A stretch of 64,000 nucleotides of DNA, from the NCBI GenBank assembly GCA_963691655.1, contig OY829328.1:11486704-11550703 (forward strand). The letters run 5' to 3'. This document shows positions 1-13,449 of the stretch, one piece after another; within the stretch, counting starts at the first letter, position 1, and every line of letters begins with the position of its first letter. The DNA comes from Toxonevra muliebris. Lineage: Eukaryota; Arthropoda; Insecta; Diptera; Pallopteridae. Below the pieces are notes generated by a model. It was not told the DNA's origin. It did not search any database and worked only from the letters and a program-made list of their open reading frames with translations. Both the position numbers and the translations under genes were made by a program.

Positions 1-3000
1 ATCAGTTACGTTATTACGAAAATTTGCGCAAAAAAAAATCTATTTTGAGAGTTTATAAATTTGGTTTTCCGGTCAAAACTTTTAAATAAAAATCTCTGCA
101 TTCAAATTCTAGCTATTATAATTAAAAACAACCCCTCAGAGTTTCAGATCAATCGGTAAAATGGTTTTCGAGAAAGCTTGCTAACCGATAGCGCGATATA
201 AATGTCACATAATTTCCATTTACTGCACCAATCTTTATAAAATTTCTCGAGAGTATCGACTTTAAAAGTATGCTATACCAACTTCCCCGATTTTGTAACA
301 TATCACAATATAAACATATAACCCTTTAAACTATCTCAAACTCAACAGTAACTACTTAATTTTGTTAAATGTATTAAAACATTTTTCTCTGAATTTATTA
401 ATCAGTCTTTCCCCAAATTTAGCAAGCAACTAAACCATAATTCTTATGCTACTATGAATACACTTAATTTTCAATTAAAAATTTCGAACGCGACTTTTCA
501 CAAAGTAAAACTTCTACATAGTTTTAATTTCTTTGCTGTTGCTTCACTAAGCACACATACACTTTTCGAGATATACTAAACTCTGAGAATATCTTGAAAT
601 TAAAAAGCAAAAAGTTTTACAGCACAAAATTCCATTTCATCAAATTCAGCGGATATCTATTCCTAGATATTTTGAACCTACTGTATCATTTCATATATTC
701 TTACAATATTCACTCGAAATTCGTATAAATTCTGGAACTTTAACAAAAAAAGTTTTTGACTTTTCTGAAAATATTCGCATTTTACTTTTCCTAGTATGTA
801 TGCACGAGCTTGAATATATATGGTCGTAATTTGCTAGAAACATTTGTACCCAAGTTATTGTATTTAAGCACTTAATCGCATTACAGAATTACAGAGTTCC
901 TCAAACTAACTCATAACTTATTTAACTTAAGTTTATGCTACTTTCACTGTTTTTTGTTGTTTTTTTTTTATGTGTGTGAGTGGATTCATTGGAAAATGTT
1001 TTCTAAGAAATCATATTAGCTCGCATATGTATATAGAGGAATGCCAAAATATAAAACAGCTGTTGCTATAGAATTTACTTGCACCAAAATTCAAAAACGA
1101 AAATATAGCAATAAAGAAAACTGAAAAGTTGTTGCATGCTGTTAAAAACTGGAAATTGTTTCAGGCATAAGTAAAACTTTTAAGTGAGTTTCCGGTTGAC
1201 TTTTATTTCTTCTCTTTCACACACTAAAACTAACACGCTTTCTTATGCCTCACATATACATGTATATATTTATATATACTAGTAAGTGAGCTAGTTTGTG
1301 AGAATTTTCTTTCCGCATTGTGACGCTTTTCCTTTTGTGGTGCCGCGCAATGAAGTACGTAAAGTTTTAGCACTATTTTGTATTTACTTTATTTGCGCTT
1401 GTATATAAGAAAGCAAAGTTTGAGGTGTTTCAGCTTATTTGTGTTTGTGTAGTGGTATGTAGTGTGAGTGACATTTGACTTTTTCGTGGGTTTTTTGCTG
1501 CATTTTATTTTTGGAAGATAAAATTCTAGAAAAACTCGAAAAGAAAGTAGTAGTAGTAGTAGTCGAAAGTTTGTAGTGGAGAAGTACTTAGTACTTAAAC
1601 ATTACCGCTAAAAAGTTTGTGGAAAGAAAACAAATTACGAAACACTAAACTGCATCCCTACTTCGTTATCCTTCTTACGAGAGTTTCTGAGTTTTTTCTG
1701 CTTTCAGTTTCGTGGTAATTTGTAAAATAAATATGCATTTGATGGGCATTCCAAATAGTCTTAAAACTGAAAACAAAATTTTGCCATAGATTATGCAACT
1801 TCTTATAGACTTTTCAATGAAACTTTTAGGAGAGTGAATTGCTGTCGCTGGTAATTTTCTTTAGATAAAGCCATGTTGTGCGTTTTATATTATTATTTTG
1901 TCAATACTTAGGTAAAGCTGAGTATCAACCAGTGTTTTAAAAATTTTGTGTCCTGATAAGTCTTGGGTAGATATATCATTCCCGGCATCCTGGAATTGGC
2001 TCTAAAATTAATTTCAAAAATCCCATGAATGAAAAGAGGAAGTCCTACGATTTTCTTGATTAGCATCTTCGTTCTTGGGTCATTTCTTTTATCGACATTT
2101 TTTCCAATTGGTTTATGGAACGACTCTCAAAATTCGGCCAAGAGTGTGACATATCAACTTAAAATAGGTTAATTTTATGAGCTTTGTTCAACCTTTTACT
2201 TCAAAATTTTATGGTTTTCAAAAACATCGAAAAAGCAAATTTTGAAATTTATGAGAGTAATTTTTTTGCACTCAGTTTGATATTCTCCTCCAAAAATATG
2301 TGAAACTGTTAGCTCTTCAGTAGAACATTAGCCACATCGTATATTTTTCTTCATCTGAAATTTGTAATAAATTTTAAAGAATTTCAATATTTGTGTGGAT
2401 GGTTAAATCAACCGAAAAGCTATTATTATAAATGTTGTAAGGACAGAGGTCAAAAAACTATAAGAAAATTAAGAATTTTTCATATATGTTTTTTCGCCTT
2501 ATATTAATCCGCAAGCAAAATAAAAGGCTTTGATTTCTGAATTTCAATGGGTACTACAACGTATAGTGATAGATGATGTAAACGGTTTGAAATTCTATAA
2601 AAAAAGGTTTAGCTTCGCCTTTGTTATATTGTTAGGAATATCTCACGGGTTCCTTTTTCCACAAAGTGCATTTCGTGAGCAGCAGGTTCAGAAATTTTCC
2701 AAAATCTGCGTCCATTTGAAGAGACTGACGATCGCTATTAAATCGTTTGAAACCCAGAAGCTTCTGTGAATTTTTATATACTTTTGGAGAAGATAATCCA
2801 AGACGCCTGTAGTACCTTTTTAAATTAATTTTTGCAATATAAAGGCTTTCCTTACAATGATCGTTTTGTTTTTATGTACTTGGTGGTATTAACTTAAACA
2901 AGCATATAGTCATAAAAATATAAATTGTTTTAATGCCTCCACAATAATCAGATTACAATATATGTAGACATTAGCGAGCTAAGAAGAAAGGAGACGGGCG

Positions 3001-4087
3001 GGTATTGGTAGAGAGGGGAAAGGGGCTTAGAAATAAAATCCCTCGCCAGATTCGCTAGTGATCTTTTATACTGGCCATTAAAATCAAACCATATCAAATG
3101 CATATACAATAGTAAATAGTATAGTTCTCCATATTTCATTAACTATTTAACTTGCTCAATTTTGTGATGATTAGCTAACAGTCCGAACTGATGACATTGT
3201 TATTCTTTTGAATAGTATTGATGTAATGGGCAATGTCTTCATACGAAGAAAGCAACTTTAACCATTTCCAGGCTTGAAAATCATCGTTATCTGGAAATTG
3301 CGTTGAATATATAGGTGAAGGAAACAGCTATTGGAGGCAGCTTTTTAATCGTTATAACATTTAAATATTCAATAAATTTTTTTTTAATTTTTACATTTTG
3401 AGCTACATTCCCTTTCTTAATTGAATAAAAAAACAAATTAATTTTTTAACTTATGTAGTCCTATTAATAATTTTATGTATGAAAACTTTTTGTGCAATAC
3501 TGAACATGCCATCTCTCTCTCTCTCATCTCTTCATCAATATTTCCATTTTTTAATATTTTCGTAAACTTAACCGCTTCCAATGCTGTTGCACTTCATTAT
3601 ATTTTAAACAAGAGTAAATTGCTAAAGATCTGATTTTGCTTTCTAGTTTTTAATCAAACTTAAAACTTTTTAAACTAAATCTCTGCCCGAAAATACCAAA
3701 GCAACCTTAATAATAAAAAATTCTAATTTTAGTTAAATCGTTTGGCATACGCTCCATACATAGTGTTATTTTTCAATTGATTTTCGAACAATCATTGAAT
3801 TCTATAGTCAAACTGTATTGCAGTTATTCCACAAATAGCGTTGTTAATTTGAAAGGAATCAACAATTTAATGCTTACCACACACAACTTCCTCTTTTAAT
3901 TCTCTATATTCAGTTTTTCTGTAATTACACAATTTCAATATTGCCACACTTTCAAATAGTTTTACTAGATTCTAGAAAAAGAACTCTACCATTTGCACAC
4001 CGATTGATAGTGATTACGTGCCATAGTTATATAAGCTAAATTTGCAAAACTCGCATAAAATTGGAATAAAGAAGTTCCTGAATTTAT
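1..4087. other. AT-rich noncoding stretch, no gene seen
   Basis: No supported coding region, RNA gene or mobile element was recognised here. The sequence is AT-rich with scattered homopolymers. A short AGT/GTA trinucleotide run lies at about 1547-1563 and a short CT run at about 3512-3525. The few open frames of 60-80 codons have no recognisable motifs and no splice context worth noting. Confidence 0.6.
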
Positions 4088-4340
4088 ATATCGCTCATTT
4101 ACTAAAAGACAGTCATAAGTCAAAAAACACGATTTTTGAGTTAATGTTGCAGAATTATTCATCATGTCACGCTTTATATTGTATTATATTCATATGTTAA
4201 TAACTTGTATACTCAGCGCGTTAGAACTATAAGATTTCTTCTTTTTCCTGCAAAGTGGGAGTCAATTCAAAACTTTAAATGCGTTTTCTGCAAAATCGCG
4301 TTTTTTGAGTTATGACAGTCTTTTACTAAATGAGCGATAT
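4088..4340. mobile_element. 253 bp hairpin MITE
   Basis: The two ends are inverted copies of each other: the left end begins ATATCGCTCATTTACTAAAA and the right end, read on the other strand, begins ATATCGCTCATTTAGTAAAA. The match continues for about 50 bp with few mismatches (GACAGTCATAAGTCAAAAAA against GACTGTCATAACTCAAAAAA). The centre has no coding capacity. This is the structure of a nonautonomous inverted-repeat DNA element. The superfamily is not decided; a TA-type target duplication is possible because the ends sit in ATAT. Confidence 0.7.
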
Positions 4341-6850
4341 GACTACTTGAACTGCACTTCCTGTCGCATGAGCGATTTTATTTCAATATCATTTGTAATA
4401 TAATTCACAAGTCTATGCAATTTATTTGCGACACCATTTTTCACTAACATTAAAAATTTTCAATTAATTTTTAAGCAATTTTACAAACTCAATGCACACG
4501 TTTGTCTTTTTCATTTACTGTAATTTATTTCCTACTAACTGGAAATAATTCAATTACACGAACAGTAGCAATTACGGCGTTGACAACTTTCTCAATTCCA
4601 CATACGACAATTTTTTACCTCTTCTGTTTTTTGTTTTTATACCTACACACTACAAAAAACAAACAAAAATAATAATGTACGAACGAACAATTCTGTTAAG
4701 TTCTTCTTCTCTATATTTTCCCCCATAATGTAGCAGCTATGTACTACTACCTGCTAGGGTGCAAGGTAAACAAAATGCATTTTATATATTTCCTTTTCGT
4801 TTTTTTTATTATATTTGTCATTGTTGTTTTTGCAGTAATTGAGTATTTCCTCTACTTGCAGCAATGCACACACATTTCATACTCCGCAAGTAGAGAAATA
4901 AAGTTGCTACTAAAGCTGTTGCTACTGGTGTTGAGGTAGTTATTGTTGTTGTTGTTGTTGCCACTTTAACATTTTACTAAATGAGCCTCTTAGAAAACAA
5001 AGTGAAAAGTTTCGACATCAGTTGTGAATGACAAATGTGTGCAGCAAAAGTGGCAGCAACACTGAGTAAACAATAAAGGAAACAATATAGCAAGAAAAAT
5101 CAAAATGCTTTTTGCACAATTTGAACTTCAAAGCACAGCACTCTCACTGAATTTGAAATGCACACGCGTGCCATTTTAAGTTCAATTTCTGCGTACTTAT
5201 GTATATGTATTTTTATACAACCATTTTCAGCCAATCAAAAGAAAAGTTTTTCCACCTGTTATACAAGAGAAGATAGGGGTAAAAATAGCTGTTGATAAAC
5301 GATGAATGTATGTGAACAGCAGGAGTTCTATAAAGAAATGCAATTAACAATTGACATGTGCTATGAAGGCTACACATCACAAGCAAAGATGTAAAGTAAC
5401 TGGAAAAGGGATTTTCATTCTGCTAAGACACTACAAATAATGGATTTAAAGGAATATGAATAAAGTGAAAATTTATTTTCTCTACAATGTAAAACCAACA
5501 AATGTAACCAAAACTAAATAGAATAGAGAAATAAACAAAGCCACTCAGTATAAAAGCAAAAACTGTTCGCTTCTTTTCTATCATACGAGTTTTAAATTAA
5601 TTAAAATTTTCATTTAATACTTAAGTATGTAGTATATGTATATAAATATGTGTGCGCTTGTACTTGTTTTCCAAAAATTCCAATTGAAAATATTTTTAAT
5701 TAAAAGTTTTTGCCTAAATGCTGTATACATTTTTTGGAGTTTACCTAAATATAATGTATGCATTTAAACTACAAATACCATTTACTCTAACTACGTATGA
5801 ATACCTAACAATATTTAACTCTATACGTAATTAAAAAAGAAAATACGTATAGAGAAAAAAGGTAAAGTTTCATATTTCAAACAAATTTTTTTCATTAAAT
5901 ATTCCATTATTTAAGTAGTAATAGGCAAGTATACCGTTACCAAAGTTACAGTTGCACTCGAAAAATTTAAAGTTGATAGCATTTTAACAAATATTTTAAT
6001 TTAAATACATAAAAAGAGCTTTGACGAAATGTACAATAATAATGTTAGGCACTAGAGTATAAATATTTAACATAAAATGTTTCCTTTTTTCCCAAATAGT
6101 TTTTACCAAATGATTTTAAATCGTAACAATTGAAAGAAGTTTTACGGTCTTTCTATGTACGCAATATCAGCTGCTGATGCCAATCTCATTCCCTTAAACA
6201 AAAAAAAAAAAAACATTTTTGAGAACATTTGAAGGAATTTATCTTTTGATAAAACCATAATTTTCACATATTTTCACCAGATCATTGAATTCCTTTATTA
6301 TTAATTATTACCAACGCTTTTTATTCTCCGTTTAAAGATCTCAGGGGCTGTTTGCTGAATATCAATAATCATAGCTATAAAACTAGTTCAGCTTTCAATT
6401 TAATTTTGGAATTTTTTCGTTTTTTTACAGGGTCCTTTAGAATAACTGTTGTGAAAATATTAAGTGTTGAACACTAACCATACAAACCTCATAAACAAAT
6501 GAACTTTTAAAAACTGATATCAAAGGAAACGAATTTCAAATAGCCTCTAGAATACTGCGTTAAACATTTTTTAACAACAGGCTGATAAATATCCTGGAAA
6601 AGAATTAGAAATGATCGGATATTTCGTCTAAGTGAAAAACTCGAAAATATGTAGAGATTGCAGGTAGACGCGATTAGGTGTTAGAGATTTAGCAAATCAA
6701 GAATGTAAAATAATGCATTCAATTTAATTACACTGTTCAACAGCCAAAAATGAGCATAGACGTGACAAGTGTAATTAGAGTAATGGGGCGTCGCTGAGTC
6801 CGAATCCGTGGTCCGTTTTGCTCTATACTCTACGTCATAATTTTTTTTTA
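4341..6850. other. AT-rich noncoding stretch, no gene seen
   Basis: No supported gene. It holds a GTT trinucleotide run near 4946-4968 and many A and T runs. The 66-codon open frame at 4739 is low-complexity hydrophobic sequence without a splice or promoter context and is not called. Confidence 0.55.
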
Positions 6851-7077
6851 TTGATATAAAAATTTTTAAAATTGAAAAAAAAAAAAAAAACTAAAAATGC
6901 AGTTGATATTTTTTTCATCAAAACATCCATTTTCACAAAAAAAAATTTTTCGATTTTTTTTATTTTTTAACTTTAAAAATTTTTTTAACATTTTTTTTTT
7001 TATTAATTTATTTTTTCGTAATTTTCCTCATATCATCCTCGTTATCATCGTTCACTTTTATCTCGTTGTTAACTTAA

Positions 7078-7195
7078 CCCAGTAATGCCGAACGGTGCCA
7101 TATGGCACCTTGTCGCTGAGCCGTTCCTGAGCCAGTTTCAAACATTTTTTTTTTTGCTCAAGTTAATTTCTTGATCTATCTACTTTGTGTTCTTG
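7078..7195 (+). mobile_element. TTAA-flanked MITE, copy 1, truncated
   Basis: Directly after TTAA at 7074-7077 the sequence reads CCCAGTAATGCCGAACGGTG, followed by a short palindrome TGCCATATGGCA and then GAGCCGTTCCTGAGCCAG and TTGATCTATCTACTTTG. The same order of blocks is found at 51033-51162 and, inverted, at 7911-8039 and 21098-21216. The far end (the CCGCTCGTCCTTAATGGG block) is missing here. TTAA duplication plus a terminal CCC is the known signature of piggyBac-group elements; that assignment is inference from ends only. Confidence 0.7.
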
Positions 7196-7910
7196 ACCAA
7201 TTAAATCCTAAAAATTTCTTTGTGTATACCTACAAATAAATTTATATATTGTTGTTTTCTCTTTGACACGTTCACATATTCATTTTTGAACACATTGTAG
7301 ATAAATATAAAATATAAAATAAAAAACGTAAGTACCTATGAACATAGTTTTTGACAAGAGAAAGATTTATTTTTCAATTTTAGATTTTTTTCATAATTTG
7401 TCCGAAGATGTTTTATTTTAGGTTCATACACTCTGAATTCCATTTTTGCACACATCGTGATTTTCAAAACATTAATCGGAAAAAAAGTTTGTACAAAAAT
7501 AAGACCGGTGACAGCCTAATCCAAGCTTGCTTTGAAATTTAACAACAAAACCTAAATTAGTTTTTAGAATTTAAATGTTCAAGAATACATTAAATTAAAG
7601 TCAAACTTTTATACCGCTCTGCCTTTGAACGTTGCAAGGGCATTTTTCAGCGAAGACGAAGGCATGGTTGTGGAGACGTAGTTTTGCAAACTCAGCGGGT
7701 TTTAAATATTCTGAAAACGGTATAACTTATGCTGTTGTTGTTGCTTTCTTTCTTTAACTACCTACTGAACATCTTACTCAAGAACGCCAATCGCATTCTT
7801 ACATACATTTCGTCGCCTAAGTATTGATTTGGCGTATGTGTGTATGATATGTATAAAGAGTTTAAAGCTCATTTTGCACTTAAGTACACGTTTGGCCATC
7901 ATTGCTTTAA

Positions 7911-8039
7911 CCTATTAAGGACGAGCGGGAACCAAAGTAGATAGATCAAGAAAGTAACTTGAGCAAAATTGTTTTTTAAACCTAGCTAAGGAACGGCACA
8001 GCGACAAGGTGCCATATGGCACCGCTAGGCATTACTGGG
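7911..8039 (-). mobile_element. TTAA-flanked MITE, copy 2
   Basis: About 129 bp between TTAA at 7907-7910 and TTAA at 8040-8043. It begins CCTATTAAGGACGAGCGGGA and ends GCTAGGCATTACTGGG, so both termini are present, in the orientation opposite to copy 1. It lies in the right arm of the surrounding inverted duplication. No coding capacity. Confidence 0.75.
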
Positions 8040-8317
8040 TTAAGCTAACAACGAAATAAAAGTGAACGATGACAACGACGATGAAAAAAATTACGAAAAA
8101 ATAAATTAATTTAAAAATTTTTTTTTTTTTAATTTTTAAAGTTAAAAAATAAATTAATTTAAAAATTTTTTTTTTTTTTAATTTTTAAAGTTAAAAAATA
8201 AAAAAAATCTAAAAATTTTTTTTGTAAAAATGGATGTTTTGATGAAAAAATATGAACTGCATTTTTCTTTTTTTTTTCATTTTTAAAAATTTTATAAATT
8301 TTATAAACTACATTCCT

Positions 8318-9440
8318 TGAAGTCACAATTAATGAATAATTTGTGATTGAAGCTATTTAACTCCCGAATACAAAAGTCTTTTTTGGAGTGACCGATTGAT
8401 TATTCATTTTGGAGTCCCTGGAGTAGCGAGAAAACAAATCTAATTACTTCACAGCTAATGACTGCTTTGAAGTCATTTGAGAACACTTGAAGTCACTGGC
8501 TGGATCCATTTATAGTCACTTGAAGTCAATTGGAATTTGAAGACAGTTCTAATATAATTTAATATTTCCACTTATTTCTAAATTTGTTTTAACATATTAT
8601 TACTTGCATAAGTAACCGACACTTTACCCAAATTCATTGTCATTGTTAACCTTTTATCAAAACTAATTGTTTGAATAATGCTACAACAACTTATTTATAA
8701 ACTACTATGGAATCCAACTGTATCTTCTTTAACCGATCACATTATTGCTTTCATAAATACTAAATACTAACAATAGCAAAAAGCGATCACTCAAGTACTT
8801 GAAGTTTTCACTTATCTGATGACGAAAATATTAAGCTGTACTTTTTGTTTGCTACAGCATATTTCCCCATTGAGTAAAGTTGAGCTGAGTATAAAGAATA
8901 AGAACCCAGCCAAAAGAAAGAAGCTACAAAATGCTGACTTTCAACATTAGCAATTTGCTATTTTATAAGCGAATACTCCATTGTTAGAAACGTAAGGCCC
9001 AGACGTTTTTTTCGTTCGAAATGCATAAAAAGCAGTAGTGTATCTAATTTGTTTGCGATTTATTATTTCAATCTTCGACTCCAAGAGACTCTAAATGACT
9101 ACAAATTTTAACTGACTCGAAGTGGCTCTAAATGAGTTCAAGTGATTCCATGTAACTTCAAGTGATTTTAAATGACTCCAAGTGCTTCCAATTGACTCAA
9201 AGTAATTGACTCAAGTGACTCCTACGACTCCTAGTCACTTGAAGACGTGACTCCAAGTTACTTAAAAAAAAAGGATTACCCTCTGCTGACTCCAAAAGAA
9301 ACTTTATTGAATGAATAACCAATCGGTTACTCCAAAAAAAATTCTAACTGAATTTTGTGTTCAACTGAAATTTGTTATTCAATAACTCAAATCGTAATTT
9401 GTAATTCATTTGTGACTTAAACCTTCAATCGATTGAATTC
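8318..9440. mobile_element. Foldback-like element with internal short repeats
   Basis: The outer segments (about 8318-8425 and 9285-9440) are inverted relatives: the left holds TTTTTTGGAGTGACCGATTG followed by ATTATTCATT, and the right reads as the inverse (AATGAATAACCAATCGGTTA then CTCCAAAAAA). Inside each arm are degenerate tandem units of about 15 bp built on GACTCCAAGTGACTT or its complement ACTTGAAGTCACT, at about 8450-8545 and 9075-9260. Long inverted arms made of short direct repeats are characteristic of foldback elements. It directly adjoins the inverted duplication at 6851-8300. Confidence 0.6.
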
Positions 9441-9464
9441 TTTACATAATTCGGACATAAGACC

Positions 9465-9690
9465 CAAAAAAATTAGTGTGTGTTATGACCGCCCTAGGAA
9501 TGGCCATAATGCCCGGAATAATTTTGGCCGATATGACCGCCCCAAAAAAGGTTATAACACCCAGTGGGCGTTATGACCGTTTTTGTGATTCTTTCATTAA
9601 AATTTTGAAAGTAAAACGAAACCAAATTACATGTATTTTTTTGGGCATTATGGCCGTGGGCGTTATGCCCAGGCACCCTTTACAGCTCTA
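9465..9690. repeat. Palindromic GGGC(A/G)TTATG(A/G)CC motif cluster
   Basis: A 12-14 bp motif of the form GGGCRTTATGRCC occurs several times in both orientations: GTTATGACCGCCC, GGCCATAATGCCC, GGGCGTTATGACC, GGGCATTATGGCC and GGGCGTTATGCCC. Open frames are therefore present on both strands with similar pseudo-repeats (His-Asn-Ala and Tyr-Asp-Arg like), but these are by-products of the motif. This is most likely a small repeat element; its family is not recognised. Confidence 0.55.
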
Positions 9691-12600
9691 GTAGAATTAA
9701 ACGTAAGTATTTATGATGCATTGAAACGGACTTGTCCGCATGGTTGCGTAGGTTTCATGAATTTAAAACTCCTGTCTTTAATTTTTCTAACATTTACTTG
9801 TTATCTGATTGGCGATTTTAGCTAAATCATTCATTTCGCTTTTTCATTAATTCTACGCGATTAAGTCTAATTTGTTCAGTGAAAATATGTACATATATTT
9901 ATAAATAAGCAACTGAGTTTGTTCATTTCAACCTTTAAGTTTTTCAAAAATCTGCAGTAAAAAGTAAGACTAAAGCCGATTGATATGCAAATAAAGAATG
10001 ACACGAAAATTCGTGCAGCTGAATTTCACAAAATTTGAAAAAAGCAAATAAAATCTTTTAATCATCCGATAATATTCCCTTTTCACCATTTCACTTTTTA
10101 GTGCATTTCAAAGTTGTTTCTTCTGCTTTTCAAGCATGCTCACCAAAACTTCATTTGCTTCTGACGAAAATGTACCAGATTAATTATTCACGCTACTCAA
10201 ACGCTTTGGAAGGAAACTGGTTTTTCTTCTTTTATTTAATTTTTTTTTCCATAATACTTTTTTATTTTCTTTAAGTGTATGTATATAGTGCAAAAAGAGT
10301 TTTATTCGAGCATAGCAAGTATATAAAATGGTATTGGCATATGCTAATGCGAACTAAAATCTCAAAAATCTTTTTCGAAAAGAATAAAAATTTAATTTTT
10401 TGAAAAAAATTGCGGTTTCCTTTTCTGTTGTATTGTTCTGTTCCGATATTGTTGTAATTTGTTAGAATGATTTATTGCACTTTAATGTCAGCTTTGTTTG
10501 GAAGCTCAGACATTTTTAGATTAAGCGTAAAGATTAAACAGCTGTTTGAGATAAACTTGCAAAAACTCAAAATTATAATAGATTCATTTCGGCGGACTTT
10601 TGACAAAACTCAATACTTAAAAATCTGCTCAAAGGCCAAATCGAAATCTTTTACTCCCCCTTCTAAACATATTTTAAAAAATAATAATAAACTAGGTAGA
10701 GGCAACTTAAAGTTTTATTTTTATTTTTAGAATTTATATTCGCTATAAAAATATTCATTTTCGTTACAATTTTGATTTGAACTAAATATTTCATTTTCCT
10801 ATTGTATGCATCGTGTTGTTTATCTTTTTCTTTCTCTTTTGTGATTTCTGACACTAAAGATTTTCATAGCAAGGGTAGAAGGAAAAATTTTCATTTGTGT
10901 CTTTCATAGCTATGCTGTTTTGTTATATTTTCAAACCATTTCACTGAAACTCTAATTTCACTTCTGTTGAAATCCTTTTGTCTGCCTTGACTTGTTCTCT
11001 CTTATTATTCTTATAACAGACAAATACTTACTAACTTGCTTGAGTTCGAAATAATAATTTTTCATCATTTTATTTTCAAAAATTTTCATTTATCTTTTTA
11101 AGCGATAAGAAATAAGTAGAAGACGAGTAGAAGAGGAATCAATTTTTAACATAAAAGATTTCATTAGCAGCGCATTTCAGTGTAAACATCACATAAGATG
11201 AATGCGCTGTATTTCCAACCATAATCATCATCATAATCATAATATTATGATAGACAAAACTGAAATACTGAAATGATTTATTGAGGGTCAGCGATTATGA
11301 ATTTAAATTAGACTGAATACAAAATTTGGTTAAAGTATCCTTGAAGTGAATGGTTTGGCTAGGTGGGAAATAAATTAATTTTGACGAAAGTGGTGGCTAA
11401 AAATTTAAAATGAAAAGAACGCATTATAGTGAAAACACAACTCTAATTTTCTTTTCCCCTTTCTCCACTTCTCTCTCTTTTTGTGTGTAGCAGTGACGGC
11501 CAAACTTGTGTCTTTTTGTAAGCTGCTATAAAGTTACATGGTTTAGTTTAGTTTATTTGCAGCTATTCATACTAATATAAGTTTTCTCTAAGGATAAACA
11601 ATACATACTTAGAACAAAAACAGAATCAAGCTTTGAGATAGAATCTTGAGTTCATGATAGCAATAAGCGGAGCAAACAGTAAGATTCAGAATAAAAGATT
11701 TTTGTTTGGTAAATGAAACTCACAACTAATTTTTACTGACCACCAATTACATCATTGCACTACTTAACTTAAACCAAAATTGAAATTTGTTATTTATATT
11801 ATGCATACAAAAAAAAATTAGCATTGCAAAAAAAAAATTACATTAACAACTTTGCTTAATATTGGTATTGATATGGTAAGATTAAATTGCATTGGGTAAC
11901 ATTGTAATCTCTGCAAAAAAACATGGTATTTTCGGCAAAGAAGGTCATAAAATCAGATTTAATGTACGTGATATTCAGTTTTTGTTTTTATTCTTCTCAT
12001 TAAGTTAAACAGCTTTATAAAACATATTATTGACGTACAACCACTTTCAGATGGACTGACGAAAATATATAAGCTCTTTATCCATTTGAAAGTTTAAAAA
12101 TGCAGATTCTGGTGAAAAAATAATAAAAAAGAAGGCACATAACGGGTTAATGTGCTCCAGAAAAATATTTTTCAGATAACTAAAATAACCAACAAATTTT
12201 AAGCCCACACAAAATAAATAAGACTAAAACGCAGATCATAAGATCAAACTTAAGCCCAGATCAAAAAGTAGACCAAAATCATTAATAAACTCTCCAGAAG
12301 AAAGGCTTTTATAAACAAACCCTGTATATACTTTGTGCTTGGGTAAGGACCCTCTCTGTATCCGTCACTCTACAATGGTTGGTATAATAGAAAGAGAAGA
12401 GAAAGAGTTAAAAAAATAATTGCACTTAAAATCGTTTCCAATATTTGGAGAGGTAAGTGAAATTCCAAACAAAACAAAGCAGCAAGCGGCAGACAAGTTG
12501 CTCTAATGTCGAATCAATGATTTACAGATTCCAGCACTTTGCGCTAAAGTATTATACAGTCGAGTGCGTTGGTAATTGGAGTAGTTATATCACATACACT

Positions 12601-13060
12601 TGAACACACTAACACACATTTCTTTGCAAGGTATTGACAAGAAGATATAAAGAAAGAGAAAGTGGGAAAGTAAGAAATGCATTCATTTGGCTTCTGTGGG
12701 TATCGAAAAACAATTTAGTTTTAAACTTGAATTATTTGAAATTATACTGAATCTTTCTTTCTATTTCTTTACTATTTCTATTTATAGACACACAACGCAT
12801 TGAAAGTAAGGAAAATGAAATATAAATAAGTATAAAAAAATGAGAGGAAGTGGAGGGTATTTGTGTAATTTATAAGCATATTTCGGTTGAATCAGTGGTT
12901 TCTGTTGTCATCATCGCTATCCTGATTGCTTTTCAATTCTTATTTTAAATTTTGAGCTTAAGTGCAAATAGTGTGAAATATTTTCATAATTGAATTATTG
13001 TATATTTTCAAAATCGAGTGATTGAAAAAGTTTACTATTTTTATAACTATTGTCCTTCTT
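9691..13060. other. AT-rich noncoding stretch, no gene seen
   Basis: No supported gene. A degenerate AGATCAAAA/AGACTAAAA tract at about 12205-12290 resembles the CAGACCAAAATT minisatellite units found at 56.7-57.7 kb. Open frames (for example 87 codons at 10467) carry no recognised motif. Confidence 0.5.
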
Positions 13061-13064
13061 TCAA

Positions 13065-13449
13065 CATTCCGATTTCAGATGGAGAGGCTTAACAACTTGT
13101 GCCACATCCAGAACGATGTGGCCTCAATATAAGCTCCCCAAAACTAAAGAACTCTTATCTTTTTTTAGGGTGGAAATCAAACGAATATCAGCACTTTATA
13201 AGAGACACTGGGTGATTGGCTCACTTGCAGCGAGAATGGGTGTCCCTCATAATGATTTCTGCTGTAGTTGTCATGACATCGAATATCGAATGTCTCGAAC
13301 AGTTCCTGAGTGACTGCCCGACTTTAGCAAGATATAGACTCACAAACTTTGGCAAACCTTTCCTATGCATTATAGGAGAGGCTGCTAATGTAGACCTCAG
13401 CATTCTGTTGAAGTTTTGTGACTTGAATAAATGGTTTGTGAAGATCTAA
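13065..13449 (+). pseudogene. Non-LTR retrotransposon ORF2 C-terminus, frameshifted
   Basis: Two overlapping frames together give the carboxy end of an I/R1/LOA-type LINE ORF2. The first frame holds CATSRTMWPQY, then HWVIGSLAARMGVPHNDFC; the sequence then shifts frame near 13275-13290 and continues with SNIECLEQFLSDCPTLARYR and finally LLKFCDLNKWF before a stop at 13447. The Cys/His pattern (CxxC...EHFL-like...CP) is the zinc-knuckle-like tail that follows RNase H in such elements. Upstream RT and RNase H are absent, so this is a 5'-truncated dead copy. Confidence 0.75.

Larger units (their letters stand above)
6851..8300. mobile_element. Large inverted duplication carrying TTAA-flanked MITE copies
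   Basis: The arms at about 6851-7192 and 7929-8300 are inverted copies of each other, separated by about 740 bp of unrelated AT-rich DNA. Each arm contains an A/T-rich part (for example TGCAGTTGATATTTTTTTCA on the left and its inverted counterpart near 8235-8262) followed inward by a TTAA-flanked MITE end. The right arm also carries a duplicated piece of the A/T-rich segment, about 60 bp repeated in tandem at 8105-8200. Similarity continues outside the MITE termini, so this is more than a simple MITE pair. It could be a foldback-type element or an inverted segmental duplication. Nothing in the spacer looks coding. Confidence 0.65.
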
